Positions 26,945 to 36,815 of a stretch of DNA of 64,000 nt are shown in pieces (the first letter of the stretch is position 1; each line of letters starts with the position of its first letter). The notes beneath the pieces were generated by a model. That model was not told the DNA's origin, ran no database searches, and was given only the letters and a program-made list of their open reading frames with translations. Source of the stretch: Psychrobacter fulvigenes (GTDB lineage Bacteria > Pseudomonadota > Gammaproteobacteria > Pseudomonadales > Moraxellaceae); contig NZ_CAJGZP010000001.1 in the NCBI RefSeq assembly GCF_904846155.1, positions 3,162,001 through 3,226,000 of the forward strand, given 5' to 3'. A program made the position numbers and the translations under genes.

Positions 26945-28591
26945 TTAGACTAACTTCCAAACCTTATCTTCAAAATAGATGAGCTTTTTTCTCTTCATTT
27001 TTTGGAGTAAATTTTTTATCTTATGAAATTTCTGCTCATCAGTTAGAACATCAGGAAGCTTATTAGATAAAAACTTATTGAAATCCGAACGTTGAGCTTG
27101 CCCAAATTGTTTCAGAAATTCTAGAATAGCAGCTTCATAATACTCATCGTTTAAACCACGCATTTGCATATACTCTGCCTGCTGTTCAGTATGCTTGGCA
27201 ACATCAGCAGCGATAATATAGCTATTTTTACGCCCTTCAATTAGTGACTTTTTACGTAGCGCTTCGGCTTCGTTTTCAGTAATGATCTGACCTTTTTGTA
27301 CTTTATCAAGCGCTATGATGTCGTGTAGCGTGAGGTTATCGACTGTCGCTAGCTGCTTGGCGTACTCTTGATCAAGCACTTTGCCTGTGAACTTTACGAG
27401 TACTCTTTCACGGGTCAAGTCATAATCTGGCAATGGAAAAAAGCGTTTGGACTGAATCTGATACATTTTTTTGATGCCGCTACCGATGGTATCCATCATA
27501 TTTAGACTGACCATGGCATTGACCAAAAACGGATTACGGTAACTCGCTTCAGGCGCGCCTTGTAGCAAGACATTTTCAATAGTCTTAGGAATAAACGCTC
27601 CGCTATTTTGAAAAATCAGCGTTGAGTCCTCTTTTTCAACCACTGTGATACGTCCGCCTAGTCGGTAGTCTTGATGACCAATGGCGTTGCTTAACGCTTC
27701 ACGAATGATATAAGGGTCATACTGCTGCACCTCTTCAGGAAACAGCGTGCCTGACGCCATGTAGCGATAATTGAGGTTACGGATCTTGTTATACACTTCG
27801 TCCAAGGCTAACAAAAATGGTGGCGAAAAATGCTCATAGTCTTTTTCGATGCCATCAACTCCCTTTAGAATCCATGTAATATGCGCTTGCGCTGGGCTCA
27901 AAAAGCTTGTGGATTCATACCGCCCTAATAAAATAATCGCTGTGTTGGTGATCTGACCGCGAATGGTGATTTTGGCTTTATTCAAAAAAGTAATGTCATC
28001 CCACTCTTTGATATCTTCAGCCAAACGCTTATTTTTATCAGCAAAGACTTGCCTAGCAACAGCAATGGCCTTAGGATCAAGGTCTTCAAGCGTTGCTTCA
28101 TAGCAAATCTCAGCACTCCAATCATCCGCTTGATTTTGCCATAGCTTACGGCTTTGATCGGGATAGTGCTTAAGTGGTTTAGTTAGACTACCAATACGAA
28201 TATAAGGCTCATGCAAAAAGCTAATGGGCGTATCTGTGGCTGCTGGAATCTCAAATAGTACCACCGCTTTACCATCAATCTGTAGCTCATGAATGGTAAA
28301 ATGAATCTTAGGGCTTAAACGGCTTACCAGCCAATGCTCCAAGTCTTCGTTACCCTTGGCTTTTTTTGTCTTGGGGCTAAAGCCTGTACCAACTATGTTA
28401 TGCGTGCCGTCCTCTACGCCAAACACTAAGTAGGCAAACTTCTTACCAGCCAAGCAAGCGCCGTTGGCAAGTGCAGATATCCGCTGCCCGATCTCTTCTG
28501 GACTATGGAAGTTGCGCTTGAACTCAAGCCACTCTTGTTCAGCGGGCTGCTGAGTTAGGCTCAGGATGAGGTTTTGGTAGTAGTTGGACAT
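26945..28591 (-). CDS. Schlafen/AlbA_2 domain ATP-binding protein
   Basis: A 548-residue protein. The N-terminal AlbA_2 (Schlafen-like) domain begins with WLEFKRNF and includes LANGACLAGKKFAYLVFGVEDGTHNIVGT. The middle holds a HATPase_c_4-like domain (YIREALSNAIGHQDYRLGGRITV ... LIFQNSGAF), with TIGSGIKKMY after it. The C-terminus looks like a winged helix (LEFLKQFGQAQRSDFNKFLSNKLPDVL). Such proteins are called putative transcriptional regulators or divergent-AAA proteins; several are in defence islands, which fits the restriction genes nearby. The target is unknown. It is a single gene ending at a tandem-repeat array. Confidence 0.8.
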   Translation of the reverse strand: MSNYYQNLILSLTQQPAEQEWLEFKRNFHSPEEIGQRISALANGACLAGKKFAYLVFGVEDGTHNIVGTGFSPKTKKAKGNEDLEHWLVSRLSPKIHFTIHELQIDGKAVVLFEIPAATDTPISFLHEPYIRIGSLTKPLKHYPDQSRKLWQNQADDWSAEICYEATLEDLDPKAIAVARQVFADKNKRLAEDIKEWDDITFLNKAKITIRGQITNTAIILLGRYESTSFLSPAQAHITWILKGVDGIEKDYEHFSPPFLLALDEVYNKIRNLNYRYMASGTLFPEEVQQYDPYIIREALSNAIGHQDYRLGGRITVVEKEDSTLIFQNSGAFIPKTIENVLLQGAPEASYRNPFLVNAMVSLNMMDTIGSGIKKMYQIQSKRFFPLPDYDLTRERVLVKFTGKVLDQEYAKQLATVDNLTLHDIIALDKVQKGQIITENEAEALRKKSLIEGRKNSYIIAADVAKHTEQQAEYMQMRGLNDEYYEAAILEFLKQFGQAQRSDFNKFLSNKLPDVLTDEQKFHKIKNLLQKMKRKKLIYFEDKVWKLV

Positions 28592-28696
28592 GGTCGTCTT
28601 TTAATTAGCTGATCAAAAGTTAGTATAGCGGAAAAGCTTGATTGAACAAAAGATGCATAAGAAATAAAAGAGTAGAGTCTGTTTAAGCCTCCGATG

Positions 28697-28730
28697 AAAA
28701 AATCCCCAGTGCATAACTGGGGGTTTTATT
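28697..28730 (-). terminator. Terminator downstream of the TRAP solute-binding gene
   Basis: A TCCCCAGT / ACTGGGGG-type hairpin with a T run on the minus strand, about 50 bp beyond the stop of the gene at 28779. Confidence 0.8.
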
Positions 28731-28778
28731 ATCTGATAGGAGTCATTAGCTTTGAGTCTGTCACCTTAAATAAATAAG

Positions 28779-29837
28779 TTAGACTTTACATGCTGCACTG
28801 GCTTCTTTAGCTTTTTCATAAACACCATAAGCATCTAGTCCTAAGGCACTAACATCATCAAGATATTTTTTTGTACCTTTTTCAAGCGGGCCTTTCCAAT
28901 CTGGATCATTAAGTGGATCTAGAATATCGATAACTTCGTCACCTTTATCAATCGCTGCTTGTAACTGTATCGAATAAGTCTTGTCCCACATTGCAACTAC
29001 TTTTTTACTAAGCGCCATGCCTGAGTTATCATCAATAACTTGTTTCAAATCTTCTGGCAAGCCTTCATATTTATCTTTATTCATAGTTTCCATTAAAGCG
29101 GAACTATAAAATGGCATATTGGTATGGTACTTCGTTAACTCGTCAAGTTTGAAAGTGGCCATAGCTTCCCATGGAAAGCTTAGTCCATTAACCACACCAC
29201 GTTGTAAAGAGGTATATATATCATTAGCAGGTAAGCCAACAGGAGAGCCACCCATGCTTTCAATTATGTCACCCGCAACTGCTGAAGGCCTACGAATGCG
29301 CATACCTTTCATATCTTCAGGTGTTTTTATCAATTTATTAGTGCTATGTAGAGTTCCAGGCCCAGTAGAGAACATAAAGAGTAAGTGTGAATCTTCGTAT
29401 TCACTAGAAATAGTGCCATTTTCATAAAGAGTTTGCAGCATACAGCCTGTCTGTGTTGATGAATTAGACAAGCCAGGAAGCTCTGCAATCTGAGACAGTG
29501 GGAATCGACCACTGGTATAACCCTGCACTTGAGAGCCGATGTCAATCGTTCCTTTTACTGCCGACTCATAGGCTGTATCTGCCTTACTAAGTGTCGCTGA
29601 AGGATATACCTCAACTTTTAGTCGTCCGCCAGAGTCGGCTTCAATTTTTTTGGCCCATGGCTCAAAGATTTGTTCATTGATATCAGAAGTTGCTGGGTAA
29701 AAATGTGAAAAACGCAGGACAGTAGTTTCTTGAGATGGGACCGCCTCACTACCGCTATCAGACTGGTTAGAGCAACCAAGTAGATTTACAGCTGCCAATG
29801 CACCTATTAAAAAAAGAGGGGTTAACTTCATTATCAA
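28779..29837 (-). CDS. TRAP transporter solute-binding lipoprotein (DctP family)
   Basis: Solute-binding component of a tripartite ATP-independent transporter, usually for organic acids or related anions. A lipoprotein signal ends in LLGC-SNQ; the mature protein shows DctP features: RFSHFYPATSDINEQIFEPWAKKIE, GRLKVEVYPSATLSKADTAYESAVKGTIDIG, and GMRIRRPSAVAGDIIESMGGSPVGLPANDIYTSLQRGVVNGL with the conserved Arg. No DctQ or DctM membrane subunits are found in the window, so it is an orphan that must use a permease elsewhere or is a sensor. A second start at 29831 is possible. Confidence 0.88.
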   Translation of the reverse strand: MIMKLTPLFLIGALAAVNLLGCSNQSDSGSEAVPSQETTVLRFSHFYPATSDINEQIFEPWAKKIEADSGGRLKVEVYPSATLSKADTAYESAVKGTIDIGSQVQGYTSGRFPLSQIAELPGLSNSSTQTGCMLQTLYENGTISSEYEDSHLLFMFSTGPGTLHSTNKLIKTPEDMKGMRIRRPSAVAGDIIESMGGSPVGLPANDIYTSLQRGVVNGLSFPWEAMATFKLDELTKYHTNMPFYSSALMETMNKDKYEGLPEDLKQVIDDNSGMALSKKVVAMWDKTYSIQLQAAIDKGDEVIDILDPLNDPDWKGPLEKGTKKYLDDVSALGLDAYGVYEKAKEASAACKV

Positions 29838-30373
29838 TTCCTTTTGATAGTTATTAGAAAATAAGAGGTCATTCTACTAGCTAGTTAGCTACGAGCTTCT
29901 TGATTTCATCTCTATTAGTATCACTAGCGTAGAATAAGAAAAATGAAAAACCTTCTAAAACTAGCAGCTGAAATAATATCTGTCAAATCATTTTATAAAG
30001 TTACTTAACACTCGTACATATCTAATCTAGCATCAACCTCTCTTAAGCTTCATCCCTGACTGTGTCACAAGACTTATTAAAGTGGGTTCCTACATCTTAA
30101 TAGTGACTTTTTTGTAGGTACTTAATTTGTGCATGCTCGATGCACTTTAGTTTGTTACTATAAATCAGCTAATACCTGCTTCATCAGAATTCTTGCTTTT
30201 GTAAATGACATACCAAGAAATATAGACTAAAGTCTGATGAGGTTAATAATTAAGCACTATAAACACTTAATATAAACAAGATATGAATATCTCTATAAAG
30301 AGCTCATGGATATATAGAAGCAACACTCTTATATTGAGTTCATGGAGATTTGAAATAAACAAGGAAGAGTAAC
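29838..30373. other. Divergent intergenic region, TRAP gene / alcohol dehydrogenase
   Basis: About 535 AT-rich bases between divergent genes. Two similar short sequences near the dehydrogenase start (GAGCTCATGGATAT at about 30300 and GAGTTCATGGAGAT at about 30337) could be regulator sites. I see no coding sequence or RNA gene. Confidence 0.4.
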
Positions 30374-31537
30374 ATGACAGGGATTGAATTCTATACTAAT
30401 GGACATATCGTCAGCGAAGCTAACAGTATGCGCGAAAAGTTAGGTGCTTTAGCAAAGCAATACTTTGCGACATCAGCTATTATTATTACTGATGCAGGCA
30501 TCTCTCAACTGGGTTATACCGATATTGCAAAACAGTCTTTAGAGGAAGCTGGTATTAATGTGGTTGTATTCGATTCAGTCGTAGCTGATCCACCTATCGA
30601 GGTAGTTGAAGGCGCTATTGCACTAGCAAGAACCAATCAATGTGACTTGGTTATCGGCCTAGGTGGCGGCAGCTCCATTGATACAGCAAAAATCGTTGCG
30701 TTATATCCAAACGACTTTCAATCCGTCAATGATATTTTGGATATCGATTTGAGTAGCTTTAAAAAGTTACCATTATTTGCGATACCAACTACTGCTGGCA
30801 CTGGGGCAGAAGCCACTTTTGTATCAGTCATAACCGCAGAGGATGGTAGCAAAAAAGCCATCTATACGCCCAAGATCCTACCTGATGTTGCACTGTTAGA
30901 TGCGACGCTAACCCTCAAACTCCCACGCCATATCACTGCGGCAACCGCTTTAGATGCCATGGTTCACTGTGTTGAAGCATATACAAGTCGTACTAAAAAG
31001 AATCCTATCTCAGATGCACTGGCGGTTAAAGGATTACAGATGCTCTGGGACAACTTTGAACGAGTAATGAACCAAGGAGATGACGTCGAGGCTCGGGCTG
31101 ATATGTTATTAGGCTCTACTCTGGCTGGTATCGCTTTTGTGAACGCTTCTGTAGCGGCTGTCCATGGGCTCTCCTATCCACTTAGTATTAACTTCCATGT
31201 ACCGCATGGACATGCGAATGCATTAGTCATGTGCGGCGTATTTACCTTCAATTTACCGACCGCAGCACCCCTTTATGCTGAACTGGCTCGTGCCGTAATG
31301 CCTAGCCAAACCGCTGACATGACTGACTTAGAGGCGGCTAGTCAATTTATAAATCAGCTAAAGTATTTCTTAACCTCAAGCGGTCTTCAATATCGCTTAA
31401 GTGAACTAGATATCACAGAACAGGACATTCCCGCTCTCGCTGATATCGTCATCAATACTTATTCTCGTCTCATTGCGACTAATCCAAAGGATATGTCATT
31501 AGAAGAGGTAACAGACATATATAAGGAGATACTCTAA
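30374..31537 (+). CDS. Iron-containing (group III) alcohol dehydrogenase
   Basis: Cytoplasmic NAD(P)-dependent dehydrogenase of 387 residues. The nucleotide-binding GLGGGSSIDTAK, the PTTAGTGAEAT block, and the metal-binding residues in DAMVHCVEAYTS and VHGLSYPLSINFHVPHGHANAL are present. It probably oxidises a hydroxy compound; substrate unknown. It is followed after 76 bp by an SMP-30-like gene, so both are probably in one operon, and it is divergent from the TRAP solute-binding protein. Ribosome site AAGGAAG. Confidence 0.9.
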   Translation: MTGIEFYTNGHIVSEANSMREKLGALAKQYFATSAIIITDAGISQLGYTDIAKQSLEEAGINVVVFDSVVADPPIEVVEGAIALARTNQCDLVIGLGGGSSIDTAKIVALYPNDFQSVNDILDIDLSSFKKLPLFAIPTTAGTGAEATFVSVITAEDGSKKAIYTPKILPDVALLDATLTLKLPRHITAATALDAMVHCVEAYTSRTKKNPISDALAVKGLQMLWDNFERVMNQGDDVEARADMLLGSTLAGIAFVNASVAAVHGLSYPLSINFHVPHGHANALVMCGVFTFNLPTAAPLYAELARAVMPSQTADMTDLEAASQFINQLKYFLTSSGLQYRLSELDITEQDIPALADIVINTYSRLIATNPKDMSLEEVTDIYKEIL

Positions 31538-31613
31538 TAAGAAGAGCCGTTATTATCTAGAACAGTTGTATTTATTTATCAAGGAAGATAACCACTACTC
31601 AAGGGAAATAATC

Positions 31614-32513
31614 ATGTCAGAATACAAGTTAGACGTTGTCGTTGATGGCTTTCATTATCTAGAAGGACCGCGCTGGTATAAAGATGCTTTATGGTTTGTT
31701 GATTTTTATACACAAGGAGTCTATCGCGTTAATGAACAAGGTGTGGCAGAAAAGATCATCCATATCGAACAGCAACCCTCTGGTTTAGGTTGGCTGCCTG
31801 ATGGGCGTATGCTGGTTGTATCGATGAAAGATCGTAAAGTCTTACGCTTAGAAGACGATGGCGAGTTAGTCGTTCATGCTGATATCTGGGAGCACTGTGA
31901 TGGGCATGCCAACGATATGGTGGTTGCTCCCAATGGCAACGCTTACGTTGGTAACTTTGGTTTTGACTTGATGGGCGGTGCTGACCATAGACATGCAGGT
32001 CTAGTGTTGGTCAAACCAGATGGAAGCTCGCAAGTTGTCGCAGAAGGTCTGTCCTTCCCTAATGGCATGGTGATATCGGCCGACGGAAAAACATTAATCG
32101 TCAACGAGTTGTTTGGTAATAGAATCTCACAGTTCGATATTAAAGAAGATGGAACGCTTGGTGAAAGGAGTGACTTTGCAAGCTTTGGCGAGTTAGGGAA
32201 TGAGCCAAACCTTGGTTTGCGCATAGAAAGCGCAAGCATTTTACCAGATGGCCTTGCCTTAGACGCCGAAGGTGCCGTTTGGATCGCGGACACACTAAAT
32301 CAACGTGCCGTCCGTATTGCAGAAGGTGGCGAAATTCTAGAAACTGTCGATACTGCACCTGATGGTGTTTTTGCTGTTGCCCTAGGTGGACAAGAGGGCA
32401 AAACACTCTTTATGTGTGCTGCACCTGACTGGGATGAAGCGTCTCGCAAAGCTGAAACCAAAGGTCGCATGCTATCTACACAAGTTAAAGTAGGGCATGC
32501 TGGTACGCCATAA
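31614..32513 (+). CDS. SMP-30/gluconolactonase-like protein
   Basis: A 299-residue six-bladed beta-propeller hydrolase of the SMP-30/LRE family, often a lactonase acting on sugar-acid lactones. Family blocks: FHYLEGPRWYKDALWFVDF, SGLGWLPDGRMLVVSM, HANDMVVAPNGNAYVGNFGFD, GLSFPNGMVISADGKTLIVNE, and LPDGLALDAEGAVWIAD. The metal ligands Glu (EGPRW) and Asn/Asp (HANDM, PDG) are present. Start ATG 31614 follows AAGGGAA; an earlier start would add an unrelated leader. Second gene after the iron dehydrogenase, suggesting a lactone intermediate. Confidence 0.85.
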   Translation: MSEYKLDVVVDGFHYLEGPRWYKDALWFVDFYTQGVYRVNEQGVAEKIIHIEQQPSGLGWLPDGRMLVVSMKDRKVLRLEDDGELVVHADIWEHCDGHANDMVVAPNGNAYVGNFGFDLMGGADHRHAGLVLVKPDGSSQVVAEGLSFPNGMVISADGKTLIVNELFGNRISQFDIKEDGTLGERSDFASFGELGNEPNLGLRIESASILPDGLALDAEGAVWIADTLNQRAVRIAEGGEILETVDTAPDGVFAVALGGQEGKTLFMCAAPDWDEASRKAETKGRMLSTQVKVGHAGTP

Positions 32514-32621
32514 TATTTTATAAAGCTAAGAGCCCAAAAAGGATAATTGGCGTAGATAGAAGTGAAGACGTAGTATGGCTAGTATTCAAAATAGCTACGA
32601 GAGCTCATTAAGCAATGAGAC

Positions 32622-32652
32622 TAAAAAAAGCCACTCCGAGTGGCTTTTTTAA
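32622..32652. terminator. Bidirectional terminator between convergent genes
   Basis: GCCACTC-CGA-GTGGC hairpin with A run on the left and T run on the right, between the SMP-30-like gene and the large convergent gene. A nearly identical hairpin lies at 36734-36760 on the other side of that gene. Confidence 0.85.
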
Positions 32653-32675
32653 TCTCCTTTCATTCCTAAGTTGAC

Positions 32676-35600
32676 TTAATTGTTGTTACGAACATTTTTA
32701 ACACTAATGGTTAACTTACCATAGGTTTCAGGTTCATCTTCATCAGTATTTTTGACAAGGGCAACTTGTCCCCCGACCGCTTCACCTTTGGGTACTGTAA
32801 ATTTAATGGATGCTTCACCATCTAAATCATCGCTAGACTCACTCGTACCTTCATATAACAAAGCTTTAACATTTACTAAGATACTAAAGTCTTGCAACAA
32901 TGCAAAATGAATATCGTACTTAACTCTTACTTCACCGCCCCACTTGTATGTAAAGGACTTATGGTTTGTCAAACGATCAGGGCCAAGTTCAAATTCATAA
33001 TATTCAGGAGCAGGGTCAGTAGTATCATTACTACCAAAAGTCTCATGATCACTACCATAGAAGTCAATATTTAGCTCTGCCAAACGATAAATATCAGCTG
33101 GAGGATCTAGGTCGACTATTAAGTTAAGACTTTCATCATGAAGCGAAACATTCAGTTTTTTAGAGTGATATACACCATCTATCACTTTAGACGCATCTAA
33201 GTAATAACTGCCGAAGTGCACATCATCTAAGGTAAAATTGCCATTATTATCAGTGATATCAGACATGCCATCATACAATGCGATATTAGCACCTGATATT
33301 GGCCGTCCATCTGACCTTACTACTCCTGAGATAGTTCCACGCGTTAGCACCTTTTTCCAACGACTTTTCGTGTACTCTTCTGCTCTTGGTTCGCGATAGA
33401 TAAGCGGTTCAGCATAACCATAGATTCCCCCATTCAATGGACTATCCCAGAATAAGATGTTGTCTGGACTAACAGCATTAGCATCTTTGACGTCCTTCCA
33501 GTCATCGTTATCTTTACCCCATGCATTATCGATCGCAAAAGTATTCACTATCTGATTGCTTACTTGGTCTGCAGCATCTGTAATCAAATCTCCAAATACA
33601 GTTGCCTCATCATAAGCTTGATAATGAACTTCGTTAAATAGCCAAGTTGCCGCTGTAAGGCGTTCCTTAGCCGAATATCTATAAAGGCCATCACGTGTAT
33701 CAGGTGATACTTCAGCACCCTTCTCTATATCTACCTGCTCTAGATCGGTAGGAGTTACCCAGTCGCTACTACCTTCCATACGAATGCCATTTTTTTTCAT
33801 AGATCGCCAAATAAAGGAGGAACAAACCGAGGGGTAAGTATTTTTAGCCCATTCAACAGTAGGTCGGTACATAAGCCCTTCTGGATAAAGACTTGATGGA
33901 GGAACCGTAAGTGGTTCAATATCGGCAGTTTCTATGGTTGGGTCTGTATAGCAAAATAATCGATAATGACTTTTATATGGCCGTATAAGCTCCCCACTTT
34001 CATTAATTTCAGCTCCGTCATTACGGGATGATGTTGCTACTGCGTGCAACTTTTCTCTAATCTGGGTAGTTTCGAGTGCGGGATCAGGCTTGACAATCAC
34101 TGGTGGCACTATCTCAAATCTATCATTATGCGTAGCGCCTATAGAATGTGGAGAAAACGACGATACAGAGTATTTTTTGCCACTTTCTGGGTCTGACCAA
34201 TCCTCCCCATTCACTGCTGCCTCAACCCTTTGAGTAACTACGCCAGGCCACATCCACTGTAAAATATTAGCGCGGATACCGTCGGTTCCTTCGGCGAGCA
34301 AACCTACCTTGTAGTCATTTATGCGACTTTCACTAGCTGTGGAATGAGTCAGTTCGTCGTAATTACGAGTCATAATACCTGAATGAGAGTAGCGTTGCGG
34401 TGGATCCAGATTACGTAACAAAGAGCCTATCAAACCCGAACCACCAGGTGAAAGCACTACATCGCCACGATGAGCATTCATAAAACGGCCTGGCATGGTC
34501 ACTGTATCTTTCTCTTCAGTCAATTGACAAACTAAATCGCCAGATTTCGCTAATGCCTTATCTTCATCAGAGATATTATCTGGATTACAAACACCTCCTT
34601 CTACCACAGGATCTATCTCGAGTAGATGACTACTCATGGTGGTATACATCATAGGTGCAATACTTGGACCTAGACCTGATTTAACTACAGGCTGATTTAA
34701 GTTCGTATTCGCAAGATTTCTTCTTGCTGTATCTAATTGCTCCTTATCAATTTTAGTATCCCATTTTATTTTTAGTCCACCAGCCCACTTAGTTATCTGT
34801 GCGGTCTCACCCGTCTTTGCCTTAAATAAAGAGCGTTTTTTTTCTTTCATTGCTAGGTTCTTTGTAGAAGCAGCAGTGAACTGAGGTAACAGTCCTGTAC
34901 GTGCGATACTTCGAACTGTATTCAACAACTGTGTATTTTTACCTTTAAGTAACTGTCGATCTCCACTGACTGCAATGACACCCAGATTCTTTTCAATACC
35001 AATATCTAACGACAGAAAAGGAGTGCCTTTATTAGTTAGAACCTTTTCGATGGGATCGCCAAGATTATCTCTCCAATGTTCATAGATCCAGATTTTATCA
35101 TCCTTAGGGTTTGGGAACAGTAACTTAGGATCTACCCACTTTATTTTTTGTTCATCCAACGGAATTTCGAAAACATGAGTAAAGCGAGCTGGCTTACCTG
35201 TAGCACTCTTACCAGAGAAATAAACTGTAAATCCAGTCGCATCAGGAGGCACGTCTCCTTTGGATTGGTTTGGTGGACGGTAACTTGGATACACTCCAAT
35301 GACTGTTTTGGAGTTTGCAGGCATCAAGATCGGAGTTTCCAATAGGCGAAAATTAGGAGTTTCTGAGGTATAAGGACTATCCGTTAGAGGTACAATAGCC
35401 TGTTTGGTAAGAGTGATTACCTCTTCTTCTAGGTTAGTCACCTCCATCTCACCGTAAAATGAATCAAGATATTGCTTGTGAGCATAGATGCCAGCTTTGA
35501 CCAAAGGGACGATTGTGCCTTGCTCTTTGCAAAGCACATAAACCGAGTGCAAGGCTATACTACGTTTTACCTCAATGTTATCGAACACTACCCGACACTT

Positions 35601-36377
35601 CACTTCAAAATTTAATATTGCGTCATTTGCAGTAAGCGCTTCACTATAGTCATGACTAACAAAAGGCGCTCTGGTGATTGTTGTGGTTCCATCTCCAAAG
35701 TCCCATTCAAAATAAGTTTGATTAGCATTGGTAACCTGATTAGGGTTAGATGTTTGCTCACTATCAATACTAAAAACCGATGTAGTTACCTCGACTTCGT
35801 TGAATAACCTAGGGCGGAGCCTAATCTTTGAGTTTCTGACCTTGATACTTCGAACACCATCATTATTTATAATGTTTTTTATCAAGCTTCTTGGTATATC
35901 CTCTCTCGATCTGTATATTTTTTCTCGTACAGACTTAATTGGTTTCATGCCAGTTGATACCGAAGCTTGCTCTGAAGTTTGCTGGGATGAGGAATCGAAT
36001 AGCGGTAATCCCAATGTGAAGTTTACAGTGTAAGGATGGTTCATTTCTTGCTTGACAGACAATATGGCAAGCTCACGAACTCCTCTACTATTACGGCGGA
36101 ATGTCATAGGGTCGCCAGTAATATTAACTTGAGTAGTTAATAGTTCCGATTGACCACCTACCTTCACCTGAATTAAAAGAGGTCTCGCACCAATATTTTT
36201 TGCTTGAAGATACCGCCGAGCGCCTAGTAGACCATCTATATATACTTTCGCACCGTTAATGCTGCTATAGCTAGTACCATTAAGATCAAGAACCTCGACC
36301 AAGAACGACTCCGCAGGACGGGGGTTTGTGGGAGTGATTCGTACATTTCCAATCAGTTTACTATTCATTGTAGCCAC
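32676..36377 (-). CDS. 1233-residue multidomain protein with permuted papain-like (YiiX-type) amidase domain
   Basis: A very large protein with no signal peptide or membrane segment. About residues 1-250 are beta-rich and include a PKD-like strand pair (TYFEWDFGDGTTTITR). About 630-860 resemble a permuted NlpC/P60 (YiiX/YaeF-like) cysteine hydrolase: HRGDVVLSP, a candidate catalytic His in RYSHSGIM (about 664), and a Cys in YPSVCSSFIWR (about 851); His-before-Cys order fits the permuted fold. About 1015-1085 are carboxypeptidase-regulatory-like (GTISGVVRSDGRPISGANIAL). The C-terminus is beta-rich. Substrate is unknown: peptide, amide or lipid. It stands alone within a metabolic cluster. Domain calls are pattern-based. 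Confidence 0.65.
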   Translation of the reverse strand: MATMNSKLIGNVRITPTNPRPAESFLVEVLDLNGTSYSSINGAKVYIDGLLGARRYLQAKNIGARPLLIQVKVGGQSELLTTQVNITGDPMTFRRNSRGVRELAILSVKQEMNHPYTVNFTLGLPLFDSSSQQTSEQASVSTGMKPIKSVREKIYRSREDIPRSLIKNIINNDGVRSIKVRNSKIRLRPRLFNEVEVTTSVFSIDSEQTSNPNQVTNANQTYFEWDFGDGTTTITRAPFVSHDYSEALTANDAILNFEVKCRVVFDNIEVKRSIALHSVYVLCKEQGTIVPLVKAGIYAHKQYLDSFYGEMEVTNLEEEVITLTKQAIVPLTDSPYTSETPNFRLLETPILMPANSKTVIGVYPSYRPPNQSKGDVPPDATGFTVYFSGKSATGKPARFTHVFEIPLDEQKIKWVDPKLLFPNPKDDKIWIYEHWRDNLGDPIEKVLTNKGTPFLSLDIGIEKNLGVIAVSGDRQLLKGKNTQLLNTVRSIARTGLLPQFTAASTKNLAMKEKKRSLFKAKTGETAQITKWAGGLKIKWDTKIDKEQLDTARRNLANTNLNQPVVKSGLGPSIAPMMYTTMSSHLLEIDPVVEGGVCNPDNISDEDKALAKSGDLVCQLTEEKDTVTMPGRFMNAHRGDVVLSPGGSGLIGSLLRNLDPPQRYSHSGIMTRNYDELTHSTASESRINDYKVGLLAEGTDGIRANILQWMWPGVVTQRVEAAVNGEDWSDPESGKKYSVSSFSPHSIGATHNDRFEIVPPVIVKPDPALETTQIREKLHAVATSSRNDGAEINESGELIRPYKSHYRLFCYTDPTIETADIEPLTVPPSSLYPEGLMYRPTVEWAKNTYPSVCSSFIWRSMKKNGIRMEGSSDWVTPTDLEQVDIEKGAEVSPDTRDGLYRYSAKERLTAATWLFNEVHYQAYDEATVFGDLITDAADQVSNQIVNTFAIDNAWGKDNDDWKDVKDANAVSPDNILFWDSPLNGGIYGYAEPLIYREPRAEEYTKSRWKKVLTRGTISGVVRSDGRPISGANIALYDGMSDITDNNGNFTLDDVHFGSYYLDASKVIDGVYHSKKLNVSLHDESLNLIVDLDPPADIYRLAELNIDFYGSDHETFGSNDTTDPAPEYYEFELGPDRLTNHKSFTYKWGGEVRVKYDIHFALLQDFSILVNVKALLYEGTSESSDDLDGEASIKFTVPKGEAVGGQVALVKNTDEDEPETYGKLTISVKNVRNNN

Positions 36378-36815
36378 CTTTATTTTAGGGCGATTCCAAT
36401 GAGCAAGCCTAATTCATGATTCACTAAGTTAGCTGATTCGTCACGTATGAATCTAATCTTGACTCATCATTGTCACCATACTCCTACTGAGACAACGTTA
36501 ATCTAATTCGTGATCTACTACTCAAGTGTAGTAATGACAACTAAATCCAATTATAGGGAACTCTTAGGGGTTTATTGCATATAAAAAATAGTACCCTATA
36601 GATAAAATATCTTATTCTGCCTCACATAGCAAACATATATTTGTATGTTTTTATTGAATAAAAAAACGATAAACATAATCAAACATTAAAAATCAATAAT
36701 AAAAAACCAACTATTGTTATCCATTTAAAAAATAAAAAGCCACTCGAAGTGGCTTTTTTGCTAGTGATAGATAGTATGCAGTCTTATTAATTGCGCTGCC
36801 GAATCATCAGCATAG
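36378..36815. other. Intergenic region with terminator at 36734-36760
   Basis: About 440 AT-rich bases. A GCCACTC / AGTGGC hairpin with an A run on the left and a T run on the right (36734-36760) probably ends transcription of the LuxR-type gene. No coding sequence was recognised. The promoter of the large gene should be at the left side. Confidence 0.5.
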
